This document shows, one piece after another, positions 1 through 8,339 of a stretch of 40,565 nucleotides of DNA (the stretch's first letter is position 1; each line of letters starts with the position of its first letter). The notes beneath the pieces are model-generated. The model was not told the origin of the DNA and did no database searches. It worked only from the letters and a program-made list of their open reading frames with translations. A program made the translations under genes and the position numbers. The DNA is from Chloroflexota bacterium (GTDB taxonomy: Bacteria > Chloroflexota > Limnocylindria > Limnocylindrales > CSP1-4), in NCBI GenBank assembly GCA_013815585.1, contig JACDFU010000004.1, forward strand, positions 1-40,565, given 5' to 3'.

Positions 1-1
1 G

Positions 2-1120
2 GCTCGCGTCGGGCGCTCCATGGCCGCAACCGCCGACCTGCTGCCAAGCTCGCGCGCCGCGGCAATCGCCGGCGACCGGGTGGCGCGGGGCAGCGCGAGT
101 CACGCCTGGCTGCCGATCATCTATGGCTGCGACAAGACCTGCACCTATTGCATCGTTCCGTTCAGCCGCGGCCCGGAGCGGAGCCGGCCCTTCGATGACG
201 TCATCGACGAGGCACGGGGGCTGGCCGCCGCCGGCTACCAGGAGGTCACGCTCCTCGGGCAGAATGTCAATTCCTACGGGCACGACCTGCCCGTAGAGGG
301 GCGCTTTCGCGAGATCCGTGGGGGCCGCGAGCTCGGCCGGCGCCTCGACCTGGCTGGGCGGCCGGACATGGCCTCGCTGCTCCGAGCCATCGACGGGCTG
401 CGGACCGCCGACGGTGCTCCGGCCATCCCAAGGCTGCGCTTCGTGACGAGCCATCCCTGGGACCTAGGCGAGCGCCTGATCGGGGCAATGGCGACCTGTC
501 CGTCGGTCTGCGAGCACCTCCACCTGCCCGTACAGTCGGGAGATGACACGGTGCTACGCCGCATGGGCCGGCAATACGGCGCCGAGGCATATCTGCGCCT
601 GGTCGAGCGCCTCCGGGCGGCCGTCCCCGAGATCAGCCTCAGCACCGATGTGATCGTCGGGTTCTGCGGCGAGACCGACGCGCAGTTCGAGCGGACGCTG
701 GCCCTGCTTCGTGAGGTCGGCTTCGACCAGGTCTTCGCCGCTGCCTTCTCGCCGCGACCCGGTACACCCGCCGCCAGGGTCGCTGACGACGTCAGCCCGG
801 CCGAGAAGAAAGCCCGGCTGCAGACGCTGCTGAATTTCCAGGAGGAGATTGGGCTCGCCCGAAATCAGGATTGGCTCGGCAGGGTCACCGAGGTCCTCGC
901 CGACGAGGTCCGGCCGGCCCGAATGCACGACCACGAAGGCTCCCCGGGCGGACCGCTGCAGGTTGGCGTTGGGGAAGAACCCGTGGTTCGACTGGCAGGG
1001 CGCAATCGCCAGAACCGGCTGGTCCACTTCGACGGCCCGGCACGACTGCTCGGCAGGCCGGTCGACGTTCAGATCGAGCGCGCGGGCCCCTACGCGCTGT
1101 CGGGGAAGCTGGCGAGCTGA
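2..1120 (+). CDS. miaB: tRNA-2-methylthio-N6-dimethylallyladenosine synthase MiaB (5' end cut by window)
   Basis: MiaB is a radical-SAM methylthiotransferase that adds the 2-methylthio group to i6A37 of tRNAs reading UNN codons. The frame is open from base 2, and the N-terminal domain that binds the second cluster lies outside the window. The radical-SAM cluster motif GCDKTCTYCIVPFSRG is visible at about 132-179. It is followed by GEVTLLGQNV-type sequence (here QEVTLLGQNVNSYG) and the LHLPVQSGDDTVLRRMGRQY segment typical of the family. The last 60-70 residues form a TRAM-like tail ending in NRLVHFDG. The downstream miaA overlaps the stop codon, which fits two enzymes acting on the same base. 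The ATG at 20 is internal and not the real start. The call is very secure; RimO or MtaB is less likely because of the CTYCIVP signature and the miaA neighbour. Confidence 0.95.
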   Translation, partial: ARVGRSMAATADLLPSSRAAAIAGDRVARGSASHAWLPIIYGCDKTCTYCIVPFSRGPERSRPFDDVIDEARGLAAAGYQEVTLLGQNVNSYGHDLPVEGRFREIRGGRELGRRLDLAGRPDMASLLRAIDGLRTADGAPAIPRLRFVTSHPWDLGERLIGAMATCPSVCEHLHLPVQSGDDTVLRRMGRQYGAEAYLRLVERLRAAVPEISLSTDVIVGFCGETDAQFERTLALLREVGFDQVFAAAFSPRPGTPAARVADDVSPAEKKARLQTLLNFQEEIGLARNQDWLGRVTEVLADEVRPARMHDHEGSPGGPLQVGVGEEPVVRLAGRNRQNRLVHFDGPARLLGRPVDVQIERAGPYALSGKLAS

Positions 1121-2040
1121 CCGAGCGGGTCCTTCCGCCGCTCCTGGTGATCTGCGGGGCGACGGCCACCGGCAAGACGCGACTCTCGCTCGAACTTGCG
1201 GGCACGCAGGACGGCGTCGAGATCGTCAGCGCGGACTCGCGCCAGGTCTACAGGGGCATGGACATCGGTACGGACAAGGTCGCCCTCGAGGATCGGCTGC
1301 GCATCCCCCATCACGGTCTCGATCTGGTCGACCCGGACGAGCGCTTCAGCGTGGCGGCCTACCAGCGCGCTGCCGTGAGCGCGCTCGCAGAGATCGCGGC
1401 CCGGGGACGGCTGGCCATCCTTGTCGGCGGGACGGGTCTCTATCTCCGGGCCGTGGCCCGGGGCGTGACTTTTGAGCACGCCACGAGTGATCCGGTTGTT
1501 CGAGCGGAGATCGAGCAGCGCCTGGCCGACGAGGGGCTCGCCGTGCTAGCCGCTGAGCTCAAGGAGCGGGCGCCCAGCATGGCGGCGGCAACCGATCTGG
1601 CCAACCCACGGCGCGTCGTGCGAGCGCTCGAGCGGACGCATCTGGAGGGCGATCGCCTCCCACCGTCACCGGCCGGCTATCCGGCGCCGGTGAGATGGCT
1701 GGGACTCCACCAGGACCCGGAGGTGCATCGAGCAGCCATCCTCCATCGAGCCGCTGCACAGTTCGAGGGAGGCCTCCTCGACGAGGCACGTGCCCTCGCC
1801 GAGCGCTTTCCGGTCGATACCCCTGCCTTCAGCGCGTTCGGCTATCGGGAGGCGTTCGAGGTATTGGCCGGCCGGCATTCGATGGCCGAGGCGATCGCCG
1901 AGACCGCACGACGAACCTGGGCCTATGCCCGGCGGCAGCGCACCTGGTTTCGGTCGGAGCCCGGGATCACCTGGCTGGAGGCTTCGAACGCCCACGAGCG
2001 GGCGGAGGCGGAGCTTCAGGCTTTCGCCGCGGCGATGTGA
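1117..2040 (+). CDS. miaA: tRNA dimethylallyltransferase MiaA, apparent CTG start
   Basis: MiaA transfers the dimethylallyl group to N6 of A37 in tRNA, the step before MiaB. The protein opens with the P-loop ICGATATGKT, followed by VSADSRQVYRGMDIGTDK (family motif SADSxQVYxxMDIGTxK), HHGLDLVDPDERFSV, and the LVGGTGLYLRAV motif. The C-terminal ARRQRTWFR motif is present. In this frame there is no ATG, GTG or TTG between 871 and 1147. GTG 1147 would begin inside the conserved P-loop strand. CTG at 1117 overlaps the miaB stop (CTGA) with GGGGAAG about 8 nt upstream, and gives 307 aa, close to the usual length near 310. I therefore infer CTG initiation with translational coupling to miaB. Function is secure; the start is inference. 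Confidence 0.93.
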   Translation: MTERVLPPLLVICGATATGKTRLSLELAGTQDGVEIVSADSRQVYRGMDIGTDKVALEDRLRIPHHGLDLVDPDERFSVAAYQRAAVSALAEIAARGRLAILVGGTGLYLRAVARGVTFEHATSDPVVRAEIEQRLADEGLAVLAAELKERAPSMAAATDLANPRRVVRALERTHLEGDRLPPSPAGYPAPVRWLGLHQDPEVHRAAILHRAAAQFEGGLLDEARALAERFPVDTPAFSAFGYREAFEVLAGRHSMAEAIAETARRTWAYARRQRTWFRSEPGITWLEASNAHERAEAELQAFAAAM

Positions 2041-2213
2041 CCTTGACCTGGTAACTCGGTATTGGAACCCCGAGGGCGAGCAGAAGGTCTGAACAGAGTC
2101 CGGGCGCCTGCAGACGCCGTACGCATGCCTGCCTGCAACATCAGGTCGAGCGTGGCGTCTTAACGAACACACGACGGCCCGCTGGGACGTCTTTGACCGC
2201 CTGGAGAGGACCG

Positions 2214-2795
2214 ATGACGTCAGCGATTCAAAGCCACCGGCGCGCGGGCCTCGCGCTCATCGTGCTGACCGCAGGGGGTTGCGTCGCGCCTCTGGCATCT
2301 CCGTCCGCCAGCCCGCTTGCCAGTGCGACCGTTCTGCCGTCCGCAAGCCTGCTTGCCAGTGCGACCGTTCCGCCGCTTGCAAGTGCGACCGTTCCCCCGC
2401 CGGTTCGGCTTCAGTACGTAAATGAAGGCGGGACGACGATGACCTTTACCATTGACATCCATGATCAGTCCGGGCTGCTGGTCGAGGCCACCGACGGCGA
2501 GGCGTTCTCGACCGAGGATCCAGGAGCCGAGGACCTTCCCGTCCTTGGACCTCACTACGTTGTCTTCTTGAACGATGCCTCCGACGAATCGGTTCTGCGC
2601 GTCGTATGGGCGGCCGGAGGCGGCTGTGCTGCGAGCTACGCGATGACGATCGATCCGACGGCCCGCAAGCTTCGGATCGAAGGACCCCCCGCCCCCACCA
2701 GCGGTGATTCCGTCGGCGGCAGTTGTGGCGTCACCCTGAGGTTCTCCGAGCCGGTTCCCGCCGAAGAAGTCGAGGGAGTCCTGGAACCGGGGTGA
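2214..2795 (+). CDS. Secreted lipoprotein of unknown function
   Basis: A 193-aa protein with a lipoprotein signal: a basic n-region (SHRRAG), a hydrophobic stretch (LALIVLTA) and the lipobox TAGGC, so it is probably anchored to the outer face of the membrane. A low-complexity Ala/Ser/Pro/Thr linker follows (about residues 30-62), then a compact domain with two cysteines (GGCAASYAM and GSCGVTL) that could form a disulfide. The ATG at 2214 has GGAGAGG 6 nt upstream, so I prefer it to the in-frame TTG at 2193. I do not recognise the folded domain. The linker is encoded by a degenerate tandem repeat. It stands alone between miaA and an SRPBCC gene. Confidence 0.7.
   Translation: MTSAIQSHRRAGLALIVLTAGGCVAPLASPSASPLASATVLPSASLLASATVPPLASATVPPPVRLQYVNEGGTTMTFTIDIHDQSGLLVEATDGEAFSTEDPGAEDLPVLGPHYVVFLNDASDESVLRVVWAAGGGCAASYAMTIDPTARKLRIEGPPAPTSGDSVGGSCGVTLRFSEPVPAEEVEGVLEPG
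2315..2393 (+). repeat. Imperfect tandem repeat encoding an Ala/Ser linker
   Basis: The unit GCTTGCCAGTGCGACCGTT occurs at 2315-2333 and 2351-2369, with a one-base variant at 2375-2393 (offsets 36 and 24). The units differ by multiples of 3, so copy-number change would keep the lipoprotein frame. This is likely a slippage-prone spacer between the lipid anchor and the folded domain. Confidence 0.75.
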
Positions 2796-3176
2796 CGCGC
2801 GACCCCCTTAGTCCGAGGCTTGGCGGCCGCCGGCCCGTCCGCCCTCGATCACGGCTCGGGCCGCCCAGAGGAGCGCCGGGCCGCGGGGGACCGTTCTGCT
2901 GGCCGACTTAGCTCGTTGGTCGCGACCTTGCACGCGTCACCGCTCTTCGCTGGCGAGGCTGCGCATCTTCTGGTCAGGGCTTGAAGGCAAGGAGCAGGTA
3001 TCACGCGGAACTCCTGCCAGTCAGATTGGTAGACGCTTCCGGGTTGAGGGTGTATGACACGTTAGGTCGACATCGCGGGCCAGGGAGGGACGATATGAGC
3101 TAGCGCGACCGGGACGGCAATACCAGCGCCCGGTGGTTGACCAAGCGGAGCCTCATTGAGTGAAAGGGAAGCTGTC
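2796..3176. other. Intergenic region, nothing recognised
   Basis: About 380 bases between the lipoprotein stop and the SRPBCC start. I see no convincing ORF on either strand, no terminator hairpin with a T-run and no clear promoter. The only functional element I can name is GGGAA at 3166-3170, the ribosome-binding site of the next gene. Confidence 0.5.
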
Positions 3177-3617
3177 ATGGCAAGAGTGGAAGTCAGCACG
3201 ACGATCAAGCGACCCGTCGAGGACGTCTGGGCGGTGATCAGCAACGTCGAGAACAACCCGAAGTGGTCCTCGTTCGCTCTCGAGGCCAAACAGACTTCAC
3301 CCGGCCCCATCGGCGTCGGCACAACGGCCCGCGTCGTGGGCAAGTTCCTCGGCCGGCGTATGGAAAGCGAATCGGTAATCACCGAGTTCGAGCCCAACCG
3401 GAAATACACTTGGGAGAGCAAGTCGGGACCCTTCCCCCTCAAGGGTTCAACTGCCCTGGAGCAGATCGACGGCGGCACCCGAGTGACCGGGACCATCGAG
3501 GCCGAGCCAGGCGGCTTCTTCAAGCTGGCCGAACCGCTCGTGGTCAGCATGGCGAAGCGGTCGGTTCAGGGCGATCTCGACAACCTGAAGGACTTGATGG
3601 AAGCCAACGCGCTGTAA
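3177..3617 (+). CDS. SRPBCC (START-like) family protein
   Basis: A 146-aa single-domain protein of the polyketide cyclase/START superfamily, which binds hydrophobic ligands in a helix-grip cavity. The N-terminus VEVSTTIKRPVEDVWAVISN is the classic first strand and helix. NPKWSSF, the GGTRVTGTIE strand pair and the long C-terminal helix (SMAKRSVQGDLDNLKDLM) complete the fold. ATG 3177 is preceded by AGGGAA; the TTG at 3156 is a poorer start. No signal peptide or membrane segment is seen. The ligand cannot be inferred. It runs in the same direction as the lipoprotein gene but is 380 bases away, so it is probably a separate unit. Confidence 0.8.
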   Translation: MARVEVSTTIKRPVEDVWAVISNVENNPKWSSFALEAKQTSPGPIGVGTTARVVGKFLGRRMESESVITEFEPNRKYTWESKSGPFPLKGSTALEQIDGGTRVTGTIEAEPGGFFKLAEPLVVSMAKRSVQGDLDNLKDLMEANAL

Positions 3618-3667
3618 TCAGGTCGGCGGCTGAGTGGGCCGGAGCAATGCTCGCGGCCCTCTCGGCA

Positions 3668-3988
3668 TCAACCGCCCGGTGGCCGATAGCTGGGCGAGAG
3701 CTTCGTTGCGGCGTCCACTTCCTCGGGAGTCAGGAGCACGATCGTCCGCGTGCCGATAGCGCCGGACGCAGCCGCCGTGAGCGCACCCGCCGCCGCGGCG
3801 GCATTGCCGGGCAAGTCTGCAATCAGGTAGAAGTCGTCGCTTCCGAACGCGAAGTAGTACGCCTCGACCGTGCCGCCCAGGGACGCCACCAACTTCTCGG
3901 TCGCCTCCCGTCGTCCGCTGCCGCCCTCCTTGAGGACGCCGCGGGCACCCTCTGCGGTGTAGCTGCCGGTGATCAAGTACTTGGGCAT
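3668..3988 (-). CDS. GYD domain protein
   Basis: A 106-aa cytosolic protein of the GYD family (alpha/beta ferredoxin-like fold, unknown role). The family pattern is visible: PKYLITGSYTAEGARGVL at the N-terminus, REATEKLVASLGG, EAYYFAFGSDDFYLIADLP in the centre, then an alanine-rich helix and TIVLLTPEEVDAATK. ATG at 3988 has GGAGG 5 nt upstream. It converges on the SRPBCC gene with about 50 bases between stops and is divergent from the cyclase gene. Family assignment is secure; biochemical function is unknown. Confidence 0.85.
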   Translation of the reverse strand: MPKYLITGSYTAEGARGVLKEGGSGRREATEKLVASLGGTVEAYYFAFGSDDFYLIADLPGNAAAAAGALTAAASGAIGTRTIVLLTPEEVDAATKLSPSYRPPGG

Positions 3989-4271
3989 GGCCGCCTCCGT
4001 CCGCGGGACATCCGACGGGACGCACTTGGGCCGCGGGATCGCTTGAGCCTATTCCGGCATGTGCCGATGTTCAAGCCCAGACCTGCTCGTCCAAACCAGC
4101 GACCGTCGGATGCGCCCGTCGGCGTAAACGTTCACGGGGCGCAATGACCGCATCACCGCCCCACGTCCACCTTGATGTCCAGATACCTTTCCCTTGATGT
4201 GCCGCAACGCCTTCGGGAGGCGCATGATCTGCCGGAACGCGGAGTGAAGGAGTGATTCGCTGGCGGTTTAT

Positions 4272-7200
4272 GTGACCTGTCTGCGATGCGGCAAAGAGAA
4301 CCCCGAAGGCGCCAGGTTCTGCCTGCAGTGCGGGAATCCGCTGACCGAGGCACCGCTTCAGGCCCGCGAGGAGCGGAAGGTTCTCACCGTCCTCTTCGCT
4401 GATCTGGTCGGCTTCACCTCTCAGGCAGAGCAGCTGGATCCCGAGGAGGTGCGGGCGATCCTGCAGCCATACCACGCGAGCGTCAGGGCCGACTTGGAGC
4501 GCTACGGTGGAACAGTCGAGAAGTTCATCGGCGATGCGGTCATGGCGCTCTTCGGGGCGCCGGTGGCCCACGAGGACGACCCGGAGCGGGCCGTCCGCGC
4601 AGGCCTGGCCATTCGCGAAACGCTCGCGAGCGATGGACGGCTCCACGTGCGGATCGGCATCACCACGGGTGAGGCGCTCGTAGCTCTGGAGGCCAGGCCG
4701 GAGACAGGAGAGGGAATGGCCGCCGGCGACGTCGTCAACACGGCGGCTCGGCTGCAGGGCGCGGCACCGGTGGACGGGATCCTGGTCGATGAGACGACGT
4801 ACCGGGCGAGCGCGCGAGCGATCGAGTACCGCGACCATGAACCGGTCACCGTCAAGGGCAAGAGCGAGTCGATCCGGGTGCACGAGGCCACTTCTGCAAG
4901 GGCGCGCTTCGGCGTTGACGTTCGCCAGGTCGGCCAGGCTCCCCTGGTCGGTCGGGCGCGTGAGATCGATCTGCTTGCGAGCGCCCGCGCCCGCGCCCGA
5001 GGTGAACGGGAGCCTCAGCTCGTGACGCTCGTTGGGGTGCCGGGGATCGGCAAGAGCCGCCTCGTCTGGGAGCTGTTCCAGCAGATCGATGCAGGATCCG
5101 AGCTGGTGTCGTGGCGCCAGGGGCGGTCGCTTCCCTACGCCGAAGGCATCTCGTTCTGGGCGCTGGGGGAGATCGTCAAGGCGGAGGCCGGGGTTCTTGA
5201 AACCGATCCGCCTGATGAGGCAGCGGCCAAGCTCTCGCGGGTGGTTGCCACCCTCGGCGTTGAAGTCTCTGATGCCGAGTGGATCGAGCGTCACCTGCGT
5301 CCGCTGGTGGGCCTGGAGGCCGGCACCGAGCTTCGAGGCGACCATCGGGGTGAGGCGTTCGCGGCCTGGACGCGGTTCCTCGAGGCGCTCGCGGACCAGC
5401 GCCCGCTCGTGCTCATCTTCGAGGATCTCCACTGGGCCGACGACGGGTTGCTGGACTTCATCGACTACCTCGTCGAGTGGGCGACGGGCGTGCCGCTGCT
5501 CATCGTGGCCACGAGCCGGCCCGAGCTCCTGTCGCGACGGCCGGGATGGGGCGGCGGCAAACCCAACGCGTTGACTGTCTCGCTCTCCCCACTCTCTGAG
5601 ACGGAGGCCGGACAGCTGGTGGCCGGCCTGGTCGAGCGAGCGGTCATCCCCGAGCGTGTGCGAGAGGCGGTGCTCGAGCGGGCCCAGGGCAATCCCCTTT
5701 ACGCGGAGGAGTTTGCCCGGCTGGTCTCGGAGGGCGGCGGGCTCGATGACCTGCCCGAGAGCGTCCAGGGCATCATCGCGGCCCGTCTCGACGCGCTGCC
5801 TCGCGAGGAAAAGCAGCTGCTTCAGGACGCCGCGGTCGTCGGGAAGGTGTTCTGGAGCGGTTCCCTTGCGCAGATGGCTGGCCGCTCGCGCACCGAATTG
5901 GAACAGCCGCTTCACCTGCTCGAGCGGAAGGAGTTCGCACGGCGTGAGCGACGATCGTCGGTGGCCGGCGAAACGGAGTACGCCTTCCGCCACATCCTCG
6001 TCCGGGACGTGGCCTACGGCCAGATCCCGCGCGGCGAACGCGCCGCACGGCATGCCGCGGCAGCGGAGTGGGTCGAGTCGCTGGGCCGCCCGGCAGATCA
6101 CGCCGAGCTGCTGGCCCAGCACTACCTCTCCGCGATCGAGCTCGCCCGAGCCGCGGGCCGACCGACCGACGCCTACGCGGTCCGCGCCCGTGTCGCGCTT
6201 CGGGAAGCAGGCGACCGCGCGCTCACGCTGAATGCCTTTGCCTCAGCGGCGCGCTATTACCGCGCGGCACTCGACCTGACGCCGCTCGACGATCCGGACC
6301 GATCCACCGTCCTCTTCCGGTTCGGCAAGGCGCTGCGGATCTCAGAGGAATCGGGTGCCGAGGTCCTGGCCGAGGCTGAGAAAGGGCTTCGGACCGCTGG
6401 CGATCACGAGTCGGCCGCCGAAGCCGCGGTGCTCCAGGCCGAGCTGGCCTGGTTCGGCGGAGATGGCACGCGGACCTGGCAGCACCTGGCCCGCGCGGCC
6501 GAGCTGGTCGACGGGCTTCCCGCCTCGGCCTCCAAGGCGTTCGTGCTGAGTGATCTCTCCCGGTTCCACATGCTGGCCGGACGTTCGGAGGAGGCGATCA
6601 CGGTTGGGACGCAGGCCTTGGAGATGGCGGAGGCACTGGGGCTCGATGAGGTCCGGGCCCACGCGCTCAACAACATCGGCACGGCGCACGTGAATCTGGG
6701 CGTGCACGAGCGGGGCATCGGGGAGCTGGAGTCGGCGCTCGAGATCGCGACCGCGATCAACACGCCGGAGTCAGCCCGGGTCATGAACAACCTGGCCAGC
6801 GTGCTCGCGACGCTCGGGGAGATGAAGCGAGCGCGATCCCTGTGGCGCCAGGCCCTGGCCCGTGCCCGGGAACTGGGGCATGCCTCGGTCGAGCGCTTCG
6901 GTCGGGCGATCATCCCCGGGATCGACTACCGCGAGGGGAACTGGGACCAGGCCCTGCGGTCACTGGATGAATACATCGCGGAGACGGAGGCCGCCGGCGG
7001 GCACGTGACGGAAACGACGTGCCGGGTCGATCGGGGACGGATCCGCTTCGCACGGGGCGACCTGCCGGGCGCGCTCGAGGATGCGGAGCGCGGACTGGTC
7101 GCGGCTCGCCGCTCCGGGGACCCGCAGTCCCTGGTGCCCGCGCTCGACTTCATGGCCTCACTGATGCTGCGGACGGGCCGGTACGCCGAGAGCGACACGC

Positions 7201-7652
7201 TGTTGGACGAGTTCCTCGGGCTGACCGACGTCCCGGAGGATCTCAGCGTCGATCTCGCCATCGCTCTCATCGAAAGCGGGAGGCGAGCAAAGCTGGAGCG
7301 TCGCGTGGCGCAGATGGGCGTGACGCGATGGAAGGAGCTGTTCGGGTTGATCGCCGCGGGCGGGGCCGAAGAGGCCGCGGACCAGTTCGAGGAGTTCGAC
7401 AGCCTACCGGACGCGGCTCTTCTCCGGCTTCACGTGGCCCAGCGCCTGGCGAACGAGGGGAGGGCTGCCGAGGCGCGAGCGCAATTGGACAAAGCTCTCG
7501 CGTTCTGGCGGTCGGTGGGGGCGCGCCCCTACCTCGAGGGGGCGGAAGGGCTGCTCGCCAGCCTGCAGCCAGCGGGCGCCGAGAGCCGGCGCCGCCGATC
7601 GCGCGCCGCTACTCCAGCGCGCGAACGTCCAGCTCGTCGCGAACCTCGATGA
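4272..7652 (+). CDS. Zinc-ribbon / class III nucleotidyl cyclase / AAA ATPase / TPR signalling protein
   Basis: A 1126-aa multidomain cytosolic protein. Residues 3-20 form a zinc ribbon (C3, C6, C17, C20). Residues 36-205 are a class III cyclase domain: FADLVGFT with metal-ligand D44, GGTVEKFIGDAVMALFG with D88, and the catalytic pair N156/R160 in VVNTAAR. An AAA/STAND-like ATPase follows, with Walker A GVPGIGKS (255-262) and Walker B LVLIFED (379-385). The second half (about 620-1100) is TPR-like helical repeats. This architecture is common in Chloroflexota and Actinobacteria. Its ligand and even its product (cAMP or other) cannot be told from sequence. GTG 4272 is the only usual start before the zinc ribbon, though AAGGAG at 4247-4252 is far from it and CTG 4260 is an alternative. 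The 3' end overlaps the convergent BON gene by 44 bases, giving an Arg-rich tail. Confidence 0.9.
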   Translation: MTCLRCGKENPEGARFCLQCGNPLTEAPLQAREERKVLTVLFADLVGFTSQAEQLDPEEVRAILQPYHASVRADLERYGGTVEKFIGDAVMALFGAPVAHEDDPERAVRAGLAIRETLASDGRLHVRIGITTGEALVALEARPETGEGMAAGDVVNTAARLQGAAPVDGILVDETTYRASARAIEYRDHEPVTVKGKSESIRVHEATSARARFGVDVRQVGQAPLVGRAREIDLLASARARARGEREPQLVTLVGVPGIGKSRLVWELFQQIDAGSELVSWRQGRSLPYAEGISFWALGEIVKAEAGVLETDPPDEAAAKLSRVVATLGVEVSDAEWIERHLRPLVGLEAGTELRGDHRGEAFAAWTRFLEALADQRPLVLIFEDLHWADDGLLDFIDYLVEWATGVPLLIVATSRPELLSRRPGWGGGKPNALTVSLSPLSETEAGQLVAGLVERAVIPERVREAVLERAQGNPLYAEEFARLVSEGGGLDDLPESVQGIIAARLDALPREEKQLLQDAAVVGKVFWSGSLAQMAGRSRTELEQPLHLLERKEFARRERRSSVAGETEYAFRHILVRDVAYGQIPRGERAARHAAAAEWVESLGRPADHAELLAQHYLSAIELARAAGRPTDAYAVRARVALREAGDRALTLNAFASAARYYRAALDLTPLDDPDRSTVLFRFGKALRISEESGAEVLAEAEKGLRTAGDHESAAEAAVLQAELAWFGGDGTRTWQHLARAAELVDGLPASASKAFVLSDLSRFHMLAGRSEEAITVGTQALEMAEALGLDEVRAHALNNIGTAHVNLGVHERGIGELESALEIATAINTPESARVMNNLASVLATLGEMKRARSLWRQALARARELGHASVERFGRAIIPGIDYREGNWDQALRSLDEYIAETEAAGGHVTETTCRVDRGRIRFARGDLPGALEDAERGLVAARRSGDPQSLVPALDFMASLMLRTGRYAESDTLLDEFLGLTDVPEDLSVDLAIALIESGRRAKLERRVAQMGVTRWKELFGLIAAGGAEEAADQFEEFDSLPDAALLRLHVAQRLANEGRAAEARAQLDKALAFWRSVGARPYLEGAEGLLASLQPAGAESRRRRSRAATPARERPARREPR

Positions 7653-8271
7653 CGCCCTCGACATAGTTCGCCACGGCCGCGAGATCGTCGCCGTCGTCGA
7701 TGTCGTCGACCATGCCGCGCAGTACGACGAGGCCGCCGCGCGTGCCGATCACGACCTGGTCGGCATAGCGGCTGGTGCTGGCGTCGGCACGAAGTGCATC
7801 GCGGACTCGCTCGGCCAGATCGGACTCAGCGGAGAGCCCCGATGACGCGTGGTCGCCGTCGTACGGCTCGTCAAGCGAGCTGGTCCCGAAACCGCTGGCG
7901 ACCTCGATGCCCTGGTCGTCATCCGAGGGCACGACGGGCGGGTCGATCGGCGGTACATAGGTGAGACCCTCCTCGGCGGCCACGTAGGCGTCGCCGGTCT
8001 CCCCCGAACGCAGCTCGAGCTCGGTGAGCGCCTCCAGGTTCCCCGATCCCGAGCCTTCAGCCCCGCTCTCGCTCGGACCGGCTTCCAGCTCGCCTTCGTA
8101 GACCTCCGTGTCAGTCAGCTCGCCGCGTGAGTCGATATCACTGGCATCGACGTAGGCCGCCTGGTCCTCCCTGGGTCGGGCGCCGGCCATGCCGATGAGG
8201 TCCTCTTCCAGCGAGCCCGCGGGGGCGTCCGCCGTCGCCTGGTCAGTCGTGTCGTCCGTCCGGTCGGTCAT
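7609..8271 (-). CDS. BON domain protein with long acidic N-terminal region
   Basis: A 220-aa protein. About 140 acidic, low-complexity, probably disordered residues precede one BON domain (about 150-219: ERVRDALRADAST, VVIGTRGGLVVLRGMVDDID, then a helix and VIEVRDELDV). BON domains are thought to bind membranes or phospholipids; many are periplasmic, but no signal peptide is seen here. ATG 8271 has GAGGAA 7 nt upstream. It is divergent from hflX (68 bases between starts) and its 3' end overlaps the cyclase gene by 44 bases. Domain call is secure; role is unknown. Confidence 0.82.
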   Translation of the reverse strand: MTDRTDDTTDQATADAPAGSLEEDLIGMAGARPREDQAAYVDASDIDSRGELTDTEVYEGELEAGPSESGAEGSGSGNLEALTELELRSGETGDAYVAAEEGLTYVPPIDPPVVPSDDDQGIEVASGFGTSSLDEPYDGDHASSGLSAESDLAERVRDALRADASTSRYADQVVIGTRGGLVVLRGMVDDIDDGDDLAAVANYVEGVIEVRDELDVRALE

Positions 8272-8339
8272 GTGAGTTCCTCTTCAAAATCTGGGCCCCG
8301 AGGGGCGGGGGAGGGGAGCGGCTATGCTGTCGCTCGATT

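Noticed and set aside
871-1116. Upstream extension of the miaA frame to ATG 871
   Set aside because: It lies inside miaB in another frame, reads as Arg-rich nonsense and would make MiaA about 80 residues too long.
2041-2213. CTCGG...CCGAG stem after miaA as a terminator
   Set aside because: Five-base stem, 10-nt loop and no T-run.
4071-6122. 683-codon open frame on the minus strand opposite the cyclase-ATPase gene
   Set aside because: Shadow of the multidomain gene, whose Walker and cyclase motifs are on the plus strand.
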